28,434 nt of DNA. Source: a virus. Every line of letters begins with the position of its first letter. The stretch's first letter is position 1. The stretch spans positions 1-28,434 of the IMG/VR virus record IMGVR_UViG_3300024359_000029. One strand, given 5' to 3'. Positions 5,387 to 14,051 of this stretch are shown piece by piece. The notes beneath the pieces are model-generated. The model searched no databases. It was not told the DNA's origin and worked only from the letters and a program-made list of their open reading frames with translations. A program made the translations under genes and the position numbers.

Positions 5387-6600
5387 TGAGTTTAATATTA
5401 ACAAGAAGTCCATATTTTGTAAGTAGAAAAGACTTAGACAATGATGCTACTCTTAAATTAGAAATAGGTTATTATGAGGATGGGTTTAATTTTTACATAG
5501 AAAAAACATATAACCTAGCCTTTAGGAATAATTACTTAATGGATGTATCTCCATTTATAAGGGATTACTTGGGTGATAGGTTTATTTGGTATGGAAGTAG
5601 TGGCTACTCTAAATATAATAGAGAGTTATCTAAGTATGTTAGAATTACCGTATCTGGTAGTAAGGTTGGCGTTGCTCAATCAGATGTTATTTCAGAATAT
5701 TATGCGACTGATGGGTATTTGTACTCTACAGATGATTATAATAAAGATTTTTCAAGTGAATTGAAGGCTAAGGCGTATTATGCAGGTTCTACTGATGTGG
5801 TTTACAAGTTAGATGATTCAGATATTGAGATACCTTTAGTAAATACGTTTAACAAGTTAATAGCAGACTCTCCTGTTGCAGATGAAAAAGTTTATATTTT
5901 TTACAAAAGAAATGGAATTGTAGTAAATAGAAAAGTTGTTACATTGTCAAATGAATTTAGCTCTAGTGGTGTGTATATAGCTTCGAGTGTAGGGCAAGAT
6001 GACAATTTAGGGGATACTAATATAGTGTCTTACAGGTACAGAGTATTAGAAGATTCTGGTTTTTATGAAGATAATAAATGTATAAACGATTTTTTTGATA
6101 AATTTAAGATTGAAGACTATGATGAAATATTTATATCTAACGAATCAGGAGATACTCATAAATTAACAGTAAGAACAATAGAAGAGTGTAAACATAAACC
6201 GTATTTAGTTAGGTTTATTAATAGGTATGGTGTTTATGATAATTTATGGTTTTTTAAGCGTTCAGACAAAAGTATTACTGTAAATAAAGAGGTTTATAGA
6301 GGAAATTCTATTGCAATGTATTCTTCTGGTGATGGTATTAAAACGATGAATGACTTTAACGTAAATGGTAAAGAGAAGATAACGCTAAATAGTGGCTTTG
6401 TAGATGAAGAAATGAATGAAGCATTTAGACAATTATTATTATCCGAAGAAGTTACCTTATACGACTATAAAGAAAATAAAACTTATAACGTTAATTTAGG
6501 TACTTCTGAATTACAATATAAACAACATATAAACGATAAACTAATAAACTACACAATAGAATTTGAATTTGCTCACGAAGTAATAAACAATGTAGGATAA
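5386..6600 (+). CDS. Probable tail-tip/baseplate structural protein
   Basis: The protein has 404 residues and is mainly beta-rich. Its last 90 residues (from about LNSGFVDEEMNEAFRQLLL) look like the closing region of Bacteroidota phage tail proteins: a 'LLLSEEVTLYDY' strand pair, then 'INDKLINYTIEFEFAHEVIN'. The N-terminus starts with 'ILTRSPYFVS', another feature I associate with this group. The gene lies between head-tail completion genes and the large FN3-bearing tail protein, so a distal-tail or baseplate role is likely. No enzyme motif or signal peptide is seen. Its stop and the next start overlap (TAATGA). Confidence 0.5.
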   Translation: MSLILTRSPYFVSRKDLDNDATLKLEIGYYEDGFNFYIEKTYNLAFRNNYLMDVSPFIRDYLGDRFIWYGSSGYSKYNRELSKYVRITVSGSKVGVAQSDVISEYYATDGYLYSTDDYNKDFSSELKAKAYYAGSTDVVYKLDDSDIEIPLVNTFNKLIADSPVADEKVYIFYKRNGIVVNRKVVTLSNEFSSSGVYIASSVGQDDNLGDTNIVSYRYRVLEDSGFYEDNKCINDFFDKFKIEDYDEIFISNESGDTHKLTVRTIEECKHKPYLVRFINRYGVYDNLWFFKRSDKSITVNKEVYRGNSIAMYSSGDGIKTMNDFNVNGKEKITLNSGFVDEEMNEAFRQLLLSEEVTLYDYKENKTYNVNLGTSELQYKQHINDKLINYTIEFEFAHEVINNVG

Positions 6601-9398
6601 TGAGATTAAAAACACAGCTTTATATTGACACTTCTAATAATACTATAGATGGAGAAGCTAATTATGAATTAGTAGATTTCTTTGACTTTGAATCTATAGA
6701 AATTACTGAAACTATTAAGAATATACAAGAGTTTGATGTTGTTTTTACGGATTATACAAAAGAATTTGTTGTACCTGCTAATAAAACTAACAACAAGATA
6801 TTTCAGCACTATTATTCTACATCTCTAATAAATTCATTTGATGCAAGAATTAAGAAAAGAGCAAGAATATTTATTAACGGTATATTCTTTAAGCAAGGTT
6901 ATATAAGACTAACTGCTGCTAAAATAAAGAATGGTTATCCTTATGCTTACAACCTTACCTTCTTTGGTGCTTTAAGTGGTTTAGGAGATGTTATAGGAGA
7001 AGATAAGTTATCTGACTTAGATTATCTAAATAGATTCGACCACGAATTTAACTTATCTAATGTAAGTAGTGGTTTAAAAAAAGGATTGCAGTATAATGGT
7101 ACTGCTATGGAAGAATTTACTAATATATCAAAAGATATAATATACCCTTTAATATCTGTTCAAAACAAGTGGTTTTATGATGGTAGTGGGGTAACTGCTG
7201 ATACTGAATTTCAAGAAGGTTTTTCTGTAAATATTTATAAAGACAATAGTGGTGCAGATGCTAATTATGGTCTAAGACACACTCAATTAAAACCTGCAAT
7301 AAAAGTTGCTCACATATTTAAAGCAATAGACGAAAAGTATGATTCTATAAACATAAAACAAGACTGTTTTGTTTATGGCTCAAAGTTAAATGAATTATAT
7401 TTACTACTACATAACAAGAAAGGCTCTTTAACACAAGGTATTGGTGGTGAAGAAACATTTTCTAAGACTTTCATAGCGTACGCTAATAATGGTAAAACTG
7501 ATTTTAATACTTCTGGTGCAGACCAAGAACTACTACCTATAAATACTTACACAAAGTACGTGCAGTTATCGCAAGTAAGACACAGAACTGAAATACAGTT
7601 TGATGTAGAAATTATTCAGCCTATAGCTGGAGATGTAGAATACACTATGGAGATATTTGATGGTACTACTCCATTAGTATCCAAAAGAAGTACAAGTTTG
7701 TCTGGTGATTCTATTCAGTATGAGTTAAAATCAATAGACTACAAGACTTGGGATATTAGGTTTAGAATAACATCTGATGGTAGTGTTGCTGATTATGATG
7801 TAGAAATGACTATAGATGAGTTCTACGAAAGTCGTTCTTATTCTGCATCTATATCTGATAGTGCTTGGAGTAGCAATGATAAAACACATACCTATCAATC
7901 AATAGAAGGTGCTTATACTTTTCCACAAAGAGCAGAGATTATGAGGCAAGTACCAGATATGAAAGTAATAGACTTTATGACAGGTATTTTTAAGATGTTT
8001 AATTTGGTTGCCAAGGTAGATGACAGTACAGGTGAGATGGATATATTACCTTTAAACGATTACTATCTTTCAGGTCAAGAAAGGGATATAACAAATTATG
8101 TAGATACTTTTAATTACGATGTAGAGAGATTGCAGTTATATGGGAATATAAACTTTAATTACGAAGATGCTTCTACTTTTGGGTTAGTTAATCATAATGA
8201 AATACAACAAGATAATTTTGGAGATTTAAAATTTGATGCTACAGATAATGGTAAGAATAATAACTTTGTGTTTGATAAAGGTAAATATGATGTAAAAGTT
8301 CCTTTTGAGAAACTTTACTTTAGTAGGCTTCGTGATGAGAATAATAAAGATTTAACTAATATCTGTGAGAGTTGGTTAGTTAATGAAGACCAAGAACCAG
8401 AAACACCTAAACCTGTATTATTTTTTGGTATAAATACTTCTGTAGATACAAATGTTTACAAGTTTGGATTAAGAGAAGAAACAAGTTTTATAAGCACTTA
8501 TAACAGAGGTTCTAATAGTAATTCAGATGGTTCTTTAACTATTAACTTTGGCAAAGAAGTAGATGAATATACGTTGCAAGTAAATGAAAATAGTTTATTT
8601 GATAACTATTATAGTTCTTACATCTCAAATATGTTTAATAATGAATCAAGAAATCTAAAAATAGAGGGTAGGCTTCCTTTAAGTTTCTTATTTGAATATT
8701 CTTTAGCAGACAGATTGATTATAAATGGTGCACCTTACATTATAAATGAAATAACAACTAACTTAAACACTAATAAAAGTCAATTAGACCTAATTACTGC
8801 TTTTGATATTAATTTAGAAGATTTTGTTGATGTAACACCACCTGCTGATGTAGTTGGGTTAGCTATAGAAACAACACTTACAGATAGAGTTAGAATGATT
8901 TGGAATCAAAATATAGAAACAGACCTTGCAGGGTATAAGGTCTATGTAGATGGTGTATTATACGCTACATTAGGTTTACAAAACAATATAATGATTACAG
9001 GATTAAGTCAATCTACAAGTTATGCTATAAAAGTTACAGCTTATGATGAGGCAGGTAATGAAAGTTCATTATCTTCTGCTACAGAGGTTACAGCAACTAC
9101 TGGTAGTGCATCAGATGTAACTTCACCTACAATACCAACTAACCTAAGAGCAACTTTAATAGGTTCTACAGGATTTACAGTTGCTTGGGATGCTTCAACT
9201 GATGATACAGGTGTAACTATGTATAAGGTTTATTTAGATAACGTTTTACAAACACCTTCTGATGCTAATACATTCTACACATTTGGTTTATTATTACCAG
9301 ATACAGATTATAGTGTAACAGTAGAGGCTTTAGATGCAGCGAATAATGTAAGTGCAAGAAGTGTAAAATTAGAGGTAAAAACATTAGATATAATATGA
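6600..9398 (+). CDS. Large tail-tip protein with two fibronectin type III domains
   Basis: The protein has 932 residues. The first ~740 are structural with no clear enzyme motif; the start contains 'IKNIQEFDVVFTDYTKEFVV', typical of baseplate hub/tail proteins of Bacteroidota phages that begin with a conserved assembly module. The C-terminal ~190 residues hold two fibronectin type III domains: about 745-837 (from 'TPPADVVGLAIE' through 'YKVYVDG' and 'YAIKVTAYDEAGNES') and 842-930 (from 'TIPTNLRATLIG' through 'YKVYLDN' and 'YSVTVEALDAANN'). Such domains in phage tails usually bind surface sugars or space the receptor-binding tip. Its stop overlaps the start of a 52-residue gene (ATGA). Confidence 0.65.
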   Translation: MRLKTQLYIDTSNNTIDGEANYELVDFFDFESIEITETIKNIQEFDVVFTDYTKEFVVPANKTNNKIFQHYYSTSLINSFDARIKKRARIFINGIFFKQGYIRLTAAKIKNGYPYAYNLTFFGALSGLGDVIGEDKLSDLDYLNRFDHEFNLSNVSSGLKKGLQYNGTAMEEFTNISKDIIYPLISVQNKWFYDGSGVTADTEFQEGFSVNIYKDNSGADANYGLRHTQLKPAIKVAHIFKAIDEKYDSINIKQDCFVYGSKLNELYLLLHNKKGSLTQGIGGEETFSKTFIAYANNGKTDFNTSGADQELLPINTYTKYVQLSQVRHRTEIQFDVEIIQPIAGDVEYTMEIFDGTTPLVSKRSTSLSGDSIQYELKSIDYKTWDIRFRITSDGSVADYDVEMTIDEFYESRSYSASISDSAWSSNDKTHTYQSIEGAYTFPQRAEIMRQVPDMKVIDFMTGIFKMFNLVAKVDDSTGEMDILPLNDYYLSGQERDITNYVDTFNYDVERLQLYGNINFNYEDASTFGLVNHNEIQQDNFGDLKFDATDNGKNNNFVFDKGKYDVKVPFEKLYFSRLRDENNKDLTNICESWLVNEDQEPETPKPVLFFGINTSVDTNVYKFGLREETSFISTYNRGSNSNSDGSLTINFGKEVDEYTLQVNENSLFDNYYSSYISNMFNNESRNLKIEGRLPLSFLFEYSLADRLIINGAPYIINEITTNLNTNKSQLDLITAFDINLEDFVDVTPPADVVGLAIETTLTDRVRMIWNQNIETDLAGYKVYVDGVLYATLGLQNNIMITGLSQSTSYAIKVTAYDEAGNESSLSSATEVTATTGSASDVTSPTIPTNLRATLIGSTGFTVAWDASTDDTGVTMYKVYLDNVLQTPSDANTFYTFGLLLPDTDYSVTVEALDAANNVSARSVKLEVKTLDII

Positions 9399-9553
9399 TA
9401 AAAGATATAATAGAATTATTAAATAGTAACGATTTTTACGATGTAGCAGATGATGATATTCAGTTTGCTAAAGGTGCGTACAACTTTCCTACAAGTATAA
9501 AGAGGTTAAAAGATTACAGAAAAAGACAAAAAGCATTAAGAAATGGCAGATAA
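9395..9553 (+). CDS. Small basic protein between tail-tip and tape-measure genes
   Basis: This 52-residue frame starts at ATG 9395 in an ATGA overlap with the previous stop and ends at TAA 9551-9553, 11 bp inside the tape-measure gene. Both overlaps and the lack of any other reading for this 144-bp gap support it as a real gene. The N-terminal half is acidic (MIKDIIELLNSNDFYDVADD), the C-terminal half strongly basic (RLKDYRKRQKALRNGR). It may help tape-measure or tail-tip assembly, being fixed between those two genes, but I do not recognise it. Confidence 0.65.
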   Translation: MIKDIIELLNSNDFYDVADDDIQFAKGAYNFPTSIKRLKDYRKRQKALRNGR

Positions 9554-11720
9554 CAATATTGAAATAAAGATACATTTAGAAGAAGGTGGCTCAACTGCTA
9601 CTCTAAAAAACTTCAAAGATGAGGTAATAAAATCGGGGGTTTCTTTAAGGGATTTAAGAGGTGAGTTTGGTAACTTTATTGTTCACTCTAAGAAGATGTC
9701 TGCTTCTGTAAAACTTACAGGAAAAGAGTTAAAAAACTTAGAGAAAACAGTTGGTGGATTCAAGACAGCTACAGGTGGTGCTACTGCTGCTGCTATGGAA
9801 TTGGGTAGAGTTGTATCGGATGCACCTTATGGTATTCGTGGTATGGCTAACAACGTTTCTCAGTTAGCATCTCAGATAACCTATATGGCTAACGCAACAG
9901 ATAAGGCTACAGGAAAGTCTGTTGGTTTTATGGGTGCTATAAAAGGTGTTGGTCGTTCTTTAATGGGTACAACAGGTGTATTGTTGGCTATACAGGCTGT
10001 TATTGCAGCAGTAGACTATTTCGCTAATAGGACAGATAATTCTACTGAGAGTTTAAAAAACTTAAACGAAGAGTTAGATAATACTGTTGATAAATTAGAC
10101 CTTCTTTCTGGTAAGCTTGATTTCCTTGATGATATAGAACTTTTTAGTGCGTTAGGATTGAGTAATGAAGAAGATGCAGAAAATATAAAAAAGTTTTCTG
10201 ATAATATGAAAGAAACTTTAGCTGTTTTAAATAATGAGTTTCCAGAATTTAAAAAGGCTTATGATGATTTGAGTAAAACTCAAAAAAAAGACCCTTTAGT
10301 TATAGGTAAATTAATATTAAAGTATAGGGAATTAATAGACACGAGAAGAGAAATAAATAAACAAGAAGCTGTACTTAAATCACTAAAAGGAAAGACAGGG
10401 GAATATGCAGAAACTACCTTAAATAGAGCGACAGAAACATATAAACAGCTACTGCTTCAAAAGATACAGTTAGAGGAAATCTTTAAGGTAAGAAAGAAAA
10501 ACAATAAGAAGGAAAGGGTAATAAAAGAGCCTAAATCCAAATTAAAAGAAACCTTAAATAAAGAAGCTGAAACTACAAGAGAACATTTGCAGAAACTTCT
10601 TTTAATGCAAGAGGAAGACCAGATTAAAAAAGCTAAATTAAAGGTTAAGTTTGATATAGAAAATGCAGAAAGAGAAAAGGAGGTAGCCGTAAAAGAGTTT
10701 ATTTTTCAAACACGTAAGTATCATAAAGAATTAGAATTATACTTACATCAACAAGTTAAGTTAGGTAAAATAACAAAAGAGCAAGCTGAAAAAAGAATTA
10801 AAGAATCAGCAAGTAAAGCCTCTGAAATGTTGAATCAATTAAGACAGACGTATGATGCAAGAATAAGTTATTTAAAAGCAGTAGGTAACGAGGAAATATC
10901 ACAAGCTGTAAATAAAGAGGCTCTAAAATCATCTAAACAGATTCAAGAGATACAAAAGTATTTAGATAAGAAAGTACAACTTCACGAGAAGGAGTTGCAA
11001 CTTGATATGGCTTTTTACAACAAACAAGAGGCGATAGCAAATTCTGCTAAAAAGATAGCAGATACTAAGGCTAAGGCTATGCAAGGTTACATAGAAGCCT
11101 TAAGGGTAGCTTTAGATGGTGTTTCTTCTTTTGTACAAGCAGAAGCAGATAGAGAAGTTACTGCTGTAGAGAATAAAAATAATGCTTTAAATGAAGAATT
11201 AAATAATAGGTTGCTTAATGAAAACCTATCTGTAAAAGAAAGAAAGAAAATACAAAACGAGATAGCAAGGAATGACGAGGAAGCAAGAAAGAAGCAAAAT
11301 GCTATAAAGAAAAAAGCATTTGAAGCACAGAAAGCATATAACATAGCTAATGCAGTTATAAACACTTACGCAGGTGCTACAAGAGCCTTAAGTGAATATC
11401 CTGCACCTGCAAGTTTTGTTCTTGCAGCAGCAACTATTGCATCTGGTTTATTGCAAGTAGCGACAATATCAAGACAAAAATTCCAACCAGAAGCAGCATC
11501 TACACCAATAAGAACATCAGGCGGTGGTGGTGCAGGTGGTGGAGTAGGTAACAGAACCTTTGACTTCAATTTAGTTGGTAGTAGTCAAGGAAACCAAGTA
11601 GCAGAAGCAGTACAAGGTCAATTCGATAAACCTATTAAAGCGTATGTAGTTTCTAAAGACATAACTAATCAACAACAGTTAGATGCTAACACTAAATCAT
11701 CAGCAAGGTTTGGTGGTTAA
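9543..11720 (+). CDS. Tape-measure protein
   Basis: The protein has 725 residues. It sets tail length and passes into the host at infection. Evidence: a long charged coiled-coil middle (about 330-560) flanked by hydrophobic, glycine/alanine-rich parts ('GRSLMGTTGVLLAIQAVIAAV' region near 135-158, and near 600-650 'TYAGATRALSEYPAPASFVL'). 'SDAPYGIRGMANNVSQLASQ' near 90-110 is typical of tape measures in Bacteroidota phages. The C-terminus is a glycine-rich linker followed by 'PIKAYVVSKDITNQQQLDAN'. At roughly 0.15 nm per residue, a tail of about 110 nm is expected; this is an estimate from the usual rule. Several minus-strand frames inside it are shadows. Confidence 0.9.
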   Translation: MADNNIEIKIHLEEGGSTATLKNFKDEVIKSGVSLRDLRGEFGNFIVHSKKMSASVKLTGKELKNLEKTVGGFKTATGGATAAAMELGRVVSDAPYGIRGMANNVSQLASQITYMANATDKATGKSVGFMGAIKGVGRSLMGTTGVLLAIQAVIAAVDYFANRTDNSTESLKNLNEELDNTVDKLDLLSGKLDFLDDIELFSALGLSNEEDAENIKKFSDNMKETLAVLNNEFPEFKKAYDDLSKTQKKDPLVIGKLILKYRELIDTRREINKQEAVLKSLKGKTGEYAETTLNRATETYKQLLLQKIQLEEIFKVRKKNNKKERVIKEPKSKLKETLNKEAETTREHLQKLLLMQEEDQIKKAKLKVKFDIENAEREKEVAVKEFIFQTRKYHKELELYLHQQVKLGKITKEQAEKRIKESASKASEMLNQLRQTYDARISYLKAVGNEEISQAVNKEALKSSKQIQEIQKYLDKKVQLHEKELQLDMAFYNKQEAIANSAKKIADTKAKAMQGYIEALRVALDGVSSFVQAEADREVTAVENKNNALNEELNNRLLNENLSVKERKKIQNEIARNDEEARKKQNAIKKKAFEAQKAYNIANAVINTYAGATRALSEYPAPASFVLAAATIASGLLQVATISRQKFQPEAASTPIRTSGGGGAGGGVGNRTFDFNLVGSSQGNQVAEAVQGQFDKPIKAYVVSKDITNQQQLDANTKSSARFGG

Positions 11721-11744
11721 AAACAATATAATATAATAAATAAA

Positions 11745-11757
11745 ACGTTACAATAAT
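11745..11757 (+). promoter_or_regulatory. Candidate phage-sigma promoter element before the protease gene
   Basis: ACGTTACAATAAT directly precedes the ATG at 11758 in a 37-bp gap after the tape-measure stop. It is a member of the CGTTAYA-type set. An A-rich AAC lies about 22 bp upstream, as with the other copies, but that is weak in A-rich DNA. Confidence 0.35.
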
Positions 11758-12345
11758 ATGGAGAACTTGCAAACAATTGAACTATTTATAGACGAAGAAA
11801 ATAGAGAAGATGGAATATACGCTATTTCATTAGTGGAATTTCCTGCTATAGAGGAAAACTTTGTAGCACTTAGCCAACACAAGGTAGAGTTTAAAACCTT
11901 AGACGAAGACAAGAGAGTAGTTGTAGGTTTAGCTTTAGTACCAGACAAGAAGATTTACAGACGTAAAAAAGATTATGAGTATAACATAACATTTTCTAAA
12001 GATACTGTTAGAAAGGCGTCTGAATTATACTTAAAGTCTTTAAGAAACAATAATACAACTTTAGAACACCAAACATTAACAAGTGGTGTATCTGTTATAG
12101 AATCTTGGATAGTTGAAGATGAGAGAATGGATAAGTCTAACATCTATGGTTTAAATGCTAAAGAAGGTTCTTGGGTGGTAACTATGAAAGTAGATAATGA
12201 TGCAGTATGGCAAGACATTAAAGATAAAAAGTATTTAGGACTTTCTATTGAAGGTATATTTTCTGATAAGGTTGAGATGAGTAAAGATGAAATGACTGAT
12301 GAGGAAAAGTTAAATAAGATAATAGAAATTATAAAGCAAGAATAA
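11758..12345 (+). CDS. Prohead protease, XkdF-like serine protease
   Basis: The protein has 195 residues and matches the XkdF-type (S78-like) phage protease layout: 'VVVGLALVPDKKIYRR' near 54-69, 'YNITFSKDTVRKASELY', then 'TLEHQ' with His104, 'VIESWIVEDERMDKS', 'GSWVVTMKV' and finally 'LGLSIEGIF' with Ser163. His104 and Ser163 are the likely catalytic residues of this herpes-protease-like fold. It would cleave scaffold and perhaps capsid protein during head maturation, in line with the scaffold and capsid genes 1.3-2.3 kb downstream. The last 25 residues are an acidic, lysine-rich tail. The gene opens its own unit behind a CGTTACA element. Confidence 0.8.
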   Translation: MENLQTIELFIDEENREDGIYAISLVEFPAIEENFVALSQHKVEFKTLDEDKRVVVGLALVPDKKIYRRKKDYEYNITFSKDTVRKASELYLKSLRNNNTTLEHQTLTSGVSVIESWIVEDERMDKSNIYGLNAKEGSWVVTMKVDNDAVWQDIKDKKYLGLSIEGIFSDKVEMSKDEMTDEEKLNKIIEIIKQE

Positions 12346-12366
12346 GTAAATTAAAACAAATAGATA

Positions 12367-12729
12367 ATGAGTAGATTAATAGTTCGTAGAGGTTTAGACT
12401 TTCAATTACCTAACATCTTTACAATAGAGGCAAGTAATGAAATGAAATTAGCAACAGGTTTAGATAATATTATTTTTACAGTAAATAAAGATGGTTCTAA
12501 TTCTGTAAATGTAGAATTAAACTTTTTGTTTGATATTCCTGCATCTCAATTTGCTAATACAACAGAATGGATTAAAGTATCAGGAGATACTAAACAACTA
12601 ACATCAGATTTACCTGCTGCTGTTGATACACAAATATCAGACGTTTGGTTTTTTATAAACGAAGATGAATTATTTGAATTTGAAAGAGCATTATTTGCAG
12701 ATGTTTCGTTAGAACTAAAACTTAAATAA
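12367..12729 (+). CDS. Hypothetical structural-region protein
   Basis: The protein has 120 residues, acidic and beta-rich ('GLDNIIFTVNKDGSNSVNVE', 'DVWFFINEDELFEFERALF'). No family recognised. It lies 21 bp after the protease gene and before the small cysteine-rich frame, within the head-gene cluster. It may be a minor head protein or decoration factor; nothing but position supports this. Confidence 0.6.
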   Translation: MSRLIVRRGLDFQLPNIFTIEASNEMKLATGLDNIIFTVNKDGSNSVNVELNFLFDIPASQFANTTEWIKVSGDTKQLTSDLPAAVDTQISDVWFFINEDELFEFERALFADVSLELKLK

Positions 12730-12740
12730 AGTTAATATAA

Positions 12741-12866
12741 ATGCTAAAACAAGCAGAGTATTGTCGTTGTCTTAACACGTATACAAGAACAAAGTGTAAG
12801 AAAAAGAAGTGTAAACAACACCCTATATGGAAGCAAGGTATTGGAAAAATACAGAAAACAGACTAA
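12741..12866 (+). CDS. Small cysteine-rich basic protein, possibly altered at its 3' end by the adjacent nuclease gene
   Basis: This is a 41-residue frame 11 bp after the previous stop, ending one base before the ATG of the GIY-YIG gene. It has CRC at 8-10, then Cys19, Cys24 and His27 in a lysine-rich setting, which could be a small zinc-binding knuckle. Its last codons (AAGGTATTGGAAAAATA...) resemble the bases just after the nuclease gene (AAGGTACTACAGAAGAATAA at 13534-13553), where the frame would read GTTEE then stop. This suggests that the mobile gene entered near the 3' end of this small gene and replaced or duplicated its tail. That is inference. Confidence 0.5.
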   Translation: MLKQAEYCRCLNTYTRTKCKKKKCKQHPIWKQGIGKIQKTD

Positions 12867-12867
12867 T

Positions 12868-13527
12868 ATGCTTATAGGTATTTATAAAATAACATCACCA
12901 ACAAACAGAATTTATATAGGTCAAAGTAGAAATATAAAAAAAAGACTATCAAACTATAAGCAGAATTGGTTTTTAGAGTCTGGCAGACAACCTAGGCTGA
13001 GAAATTCATTAAAAAAATATGGTGCAGATGCTCATAAATTTGAAATAATTGAAATATGTAATGTTAATGAGTTAGATATTAAGGAGAGATTTTATCAAGA
13101 AAAATATGACGTCTTATCTAAAAGTGGATTAAATTGTGTTTTAATATCTGACGAAAACAAACCTCACATTAGGTCTAGTGAAACTAGGGAGAAAATATCA
13201 AAATCAAATAAAGGTAAGGTTCACTCAGAGCTAACTAAAAAAAAGATTAGCGAAGCATTAAAAGGTAGAGTTCAGTCAAATGAAGTTAAAAAGAAAAGAG
13301 GAGATTCTTTAAAAGGTTACAAGCATTCAATTGATTTCTGCAAAAGTATCTCCGAAAGAATGAAAGGTTGCTTAAATCATCAATCTAAAATAGTTTTAAA
13401 CACAGAAACAGGAATATTCTACGATTCAATAACTGAATGTGCTAAATCATTAAATATAAAGCCAAAAGCATTGTCAGCTATGTTGAACGGATGGGCGAAA
13501 AAGAAAGTAAACGTGGAGTTTGTCTAA
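12868..13527 (+). CDS. GIY-YIG homing endonuclease with NUMOD3 and NUMOD1 modules
   Basis: Started at ATG 12868, the protein has 219 residues (an upstream TTG at 12841 extends the frame but overlaps the previous small gene and precedes the conserved motif). The catalytic domain begins at once: GIY at 4-6, YIG at 16-18, Arg26 as the likely catalytic arginine and Glu73 in the metal-binding position. Residues about 101-170 hold repeated NUMOD3-type DNA-binding motifs (SSETREKISKSNKG, SELTKKKISEALKG, KHSIDFCKSISERMKG). Residues about 175-215 are a NUMOD1-type helix-turn-helix (IVLNTETGIFYDSITECAKS...). This is the architecture of free-standing homing endonucleases, which cut phage genomes lacking them and spread by recombination. 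It lies between head genes with no sign of an intron. Confidence 0.9.
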   Translation: MLIGIYKITSPTNRIYIGQSRNIKKRLSNYKQNWFLESGRQPRLRNSLKKYGADAHKFEIIEICNVNELDIKERFYQEKYDVLSKSGLNCVLISDENKPHIRSSETREKISKSNKGKVHSELTKKKISEALKGRVQSNEVKKKRGDSLKGYKHSIDFCKSISERMKGCLNHQSKIVLNTETGIFYDSITECAKSLNIKPKALSAMLNGWAKKKVNVEFV

Positions 13528-13554
13528 CACAAAAGGTACTACAGAAGAATAAAA

Positions 13555-13590
13555 ACGATATAATAAAAAAGTAACAACGTTATATAATTA
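13555..13590 (+). promoter_or_regulatory. Two candidate phage-sigma promoter elements before scaffold and capsid genes
   Basis: ACGATATAATA (13555-13565) and ACGTTATATAATTA (13577-13590) lie in the 80-bp gap between the homing endonuclease and the scaffold gene (ATG 13608). Both resemble the element at 3618. The scaffold and capsid need strong late expression, so a promoter is expected here. The pair is 22 bp apart, so the first could also be the upstream part of one promoter. Confidence 0.4.
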
Positions 13591-13607
13591 TAAAACAGAT
13601 TAATACA

Positions 13608-14042
13608 ATGAAGAATCAAGAATTAAACACTTTAGACAAAATTAAGGAAGTCTTAGGTCTTTCTGTAGAGAAAGAGACTAAAGAAATTGAAGTTAAAGAT
13701 GAAGTTGTTTTAAACGAAGATGTGAAGCAAGAAGAGCCTAAACAAGAAGAAGTTAAGGTTGAAGTAAAATACGCTACACAGGAAGAACTTGCACAAGTTG
13801 AAAGTAAGTTTATGAATATGTTTAAAGCATTTTTAGAAGAAGCTAAAAAAGAAGTTAAAGAAGTGCCACAAGAATTAGCATCTCAAAAAGAAGAGGTTAA
13901 GGAAGAGGTAGAATTAAGTGAGGTTAAGGAGATTGTACATTCTCCAGAAAATGTAGTAGAAAAGAAAGAAGTTAAATTTAGTAAACCTTTCGCATCTATG
14001 ACACCTCAAGAAAGAATTTATCAAATGTTGAATAATAAATAA
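13608..14042 (+). CDS. Probable capsid scaffolding protein
   Basis: The protein has 144 residues, made mostly of Glu, Lys and Val, with a long low-complexity helical region (about 18-120) and a short conserved-looking end, 'FSKPFASMTPQERIYQMLNN'. Such a charged, coiled-coil protein directly before the major capsid gene (9-bp gap) is the hallmark of a scaffold that guides shell assembly and is then removed by the prohead protease. No catalytic motif is present. The biased composition is natural for this role and also makes shadow frames on the other strand likely. Confidence 0.7.
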   Translation: MKNQELNTLDKIKEVLGLSVEKETKEIEVKDEVVLNEDVKQEEPKQEEVKVEVKYATQEELAQVESKFMNMFKAFLEEAKKEVKEVPQELASQKEEVKEEVELSEVKEIVHSPENVVEKKEVKFSKPFASMTPQERIYQMLNNK

Positions 14043-14051
14043 AAATAAGAA

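Noticed and set aside
5573-5764. Plus-strand 63-residue frame inside the 5386 gene
   Set aside because: Out-of-frame with the well supported tail gene; reads as random hydrophobic sequence.
11087-11569. Two minus-strand frames inside the tape-measure gene
   Set aside because: They are shadows of a strongly coding plus-strand region with biased composition; the proteins are low-complexity and have no family signs.
12841-12867. TTG start for the GIY-YIG gene
   Set aside because: The ATG at 12868 directly precedes the GIY motif and comes one base after the upstream stop; the TTG extension lies within the previous small gene.
12868-13527. Group I intron carrying the GIY-YIG gene
   Set aside because: No interrupted conserved gene flanks it and no intron core was recognised; the gene is free-standing. 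The same holds for the nucleases at 15061 and 24594.
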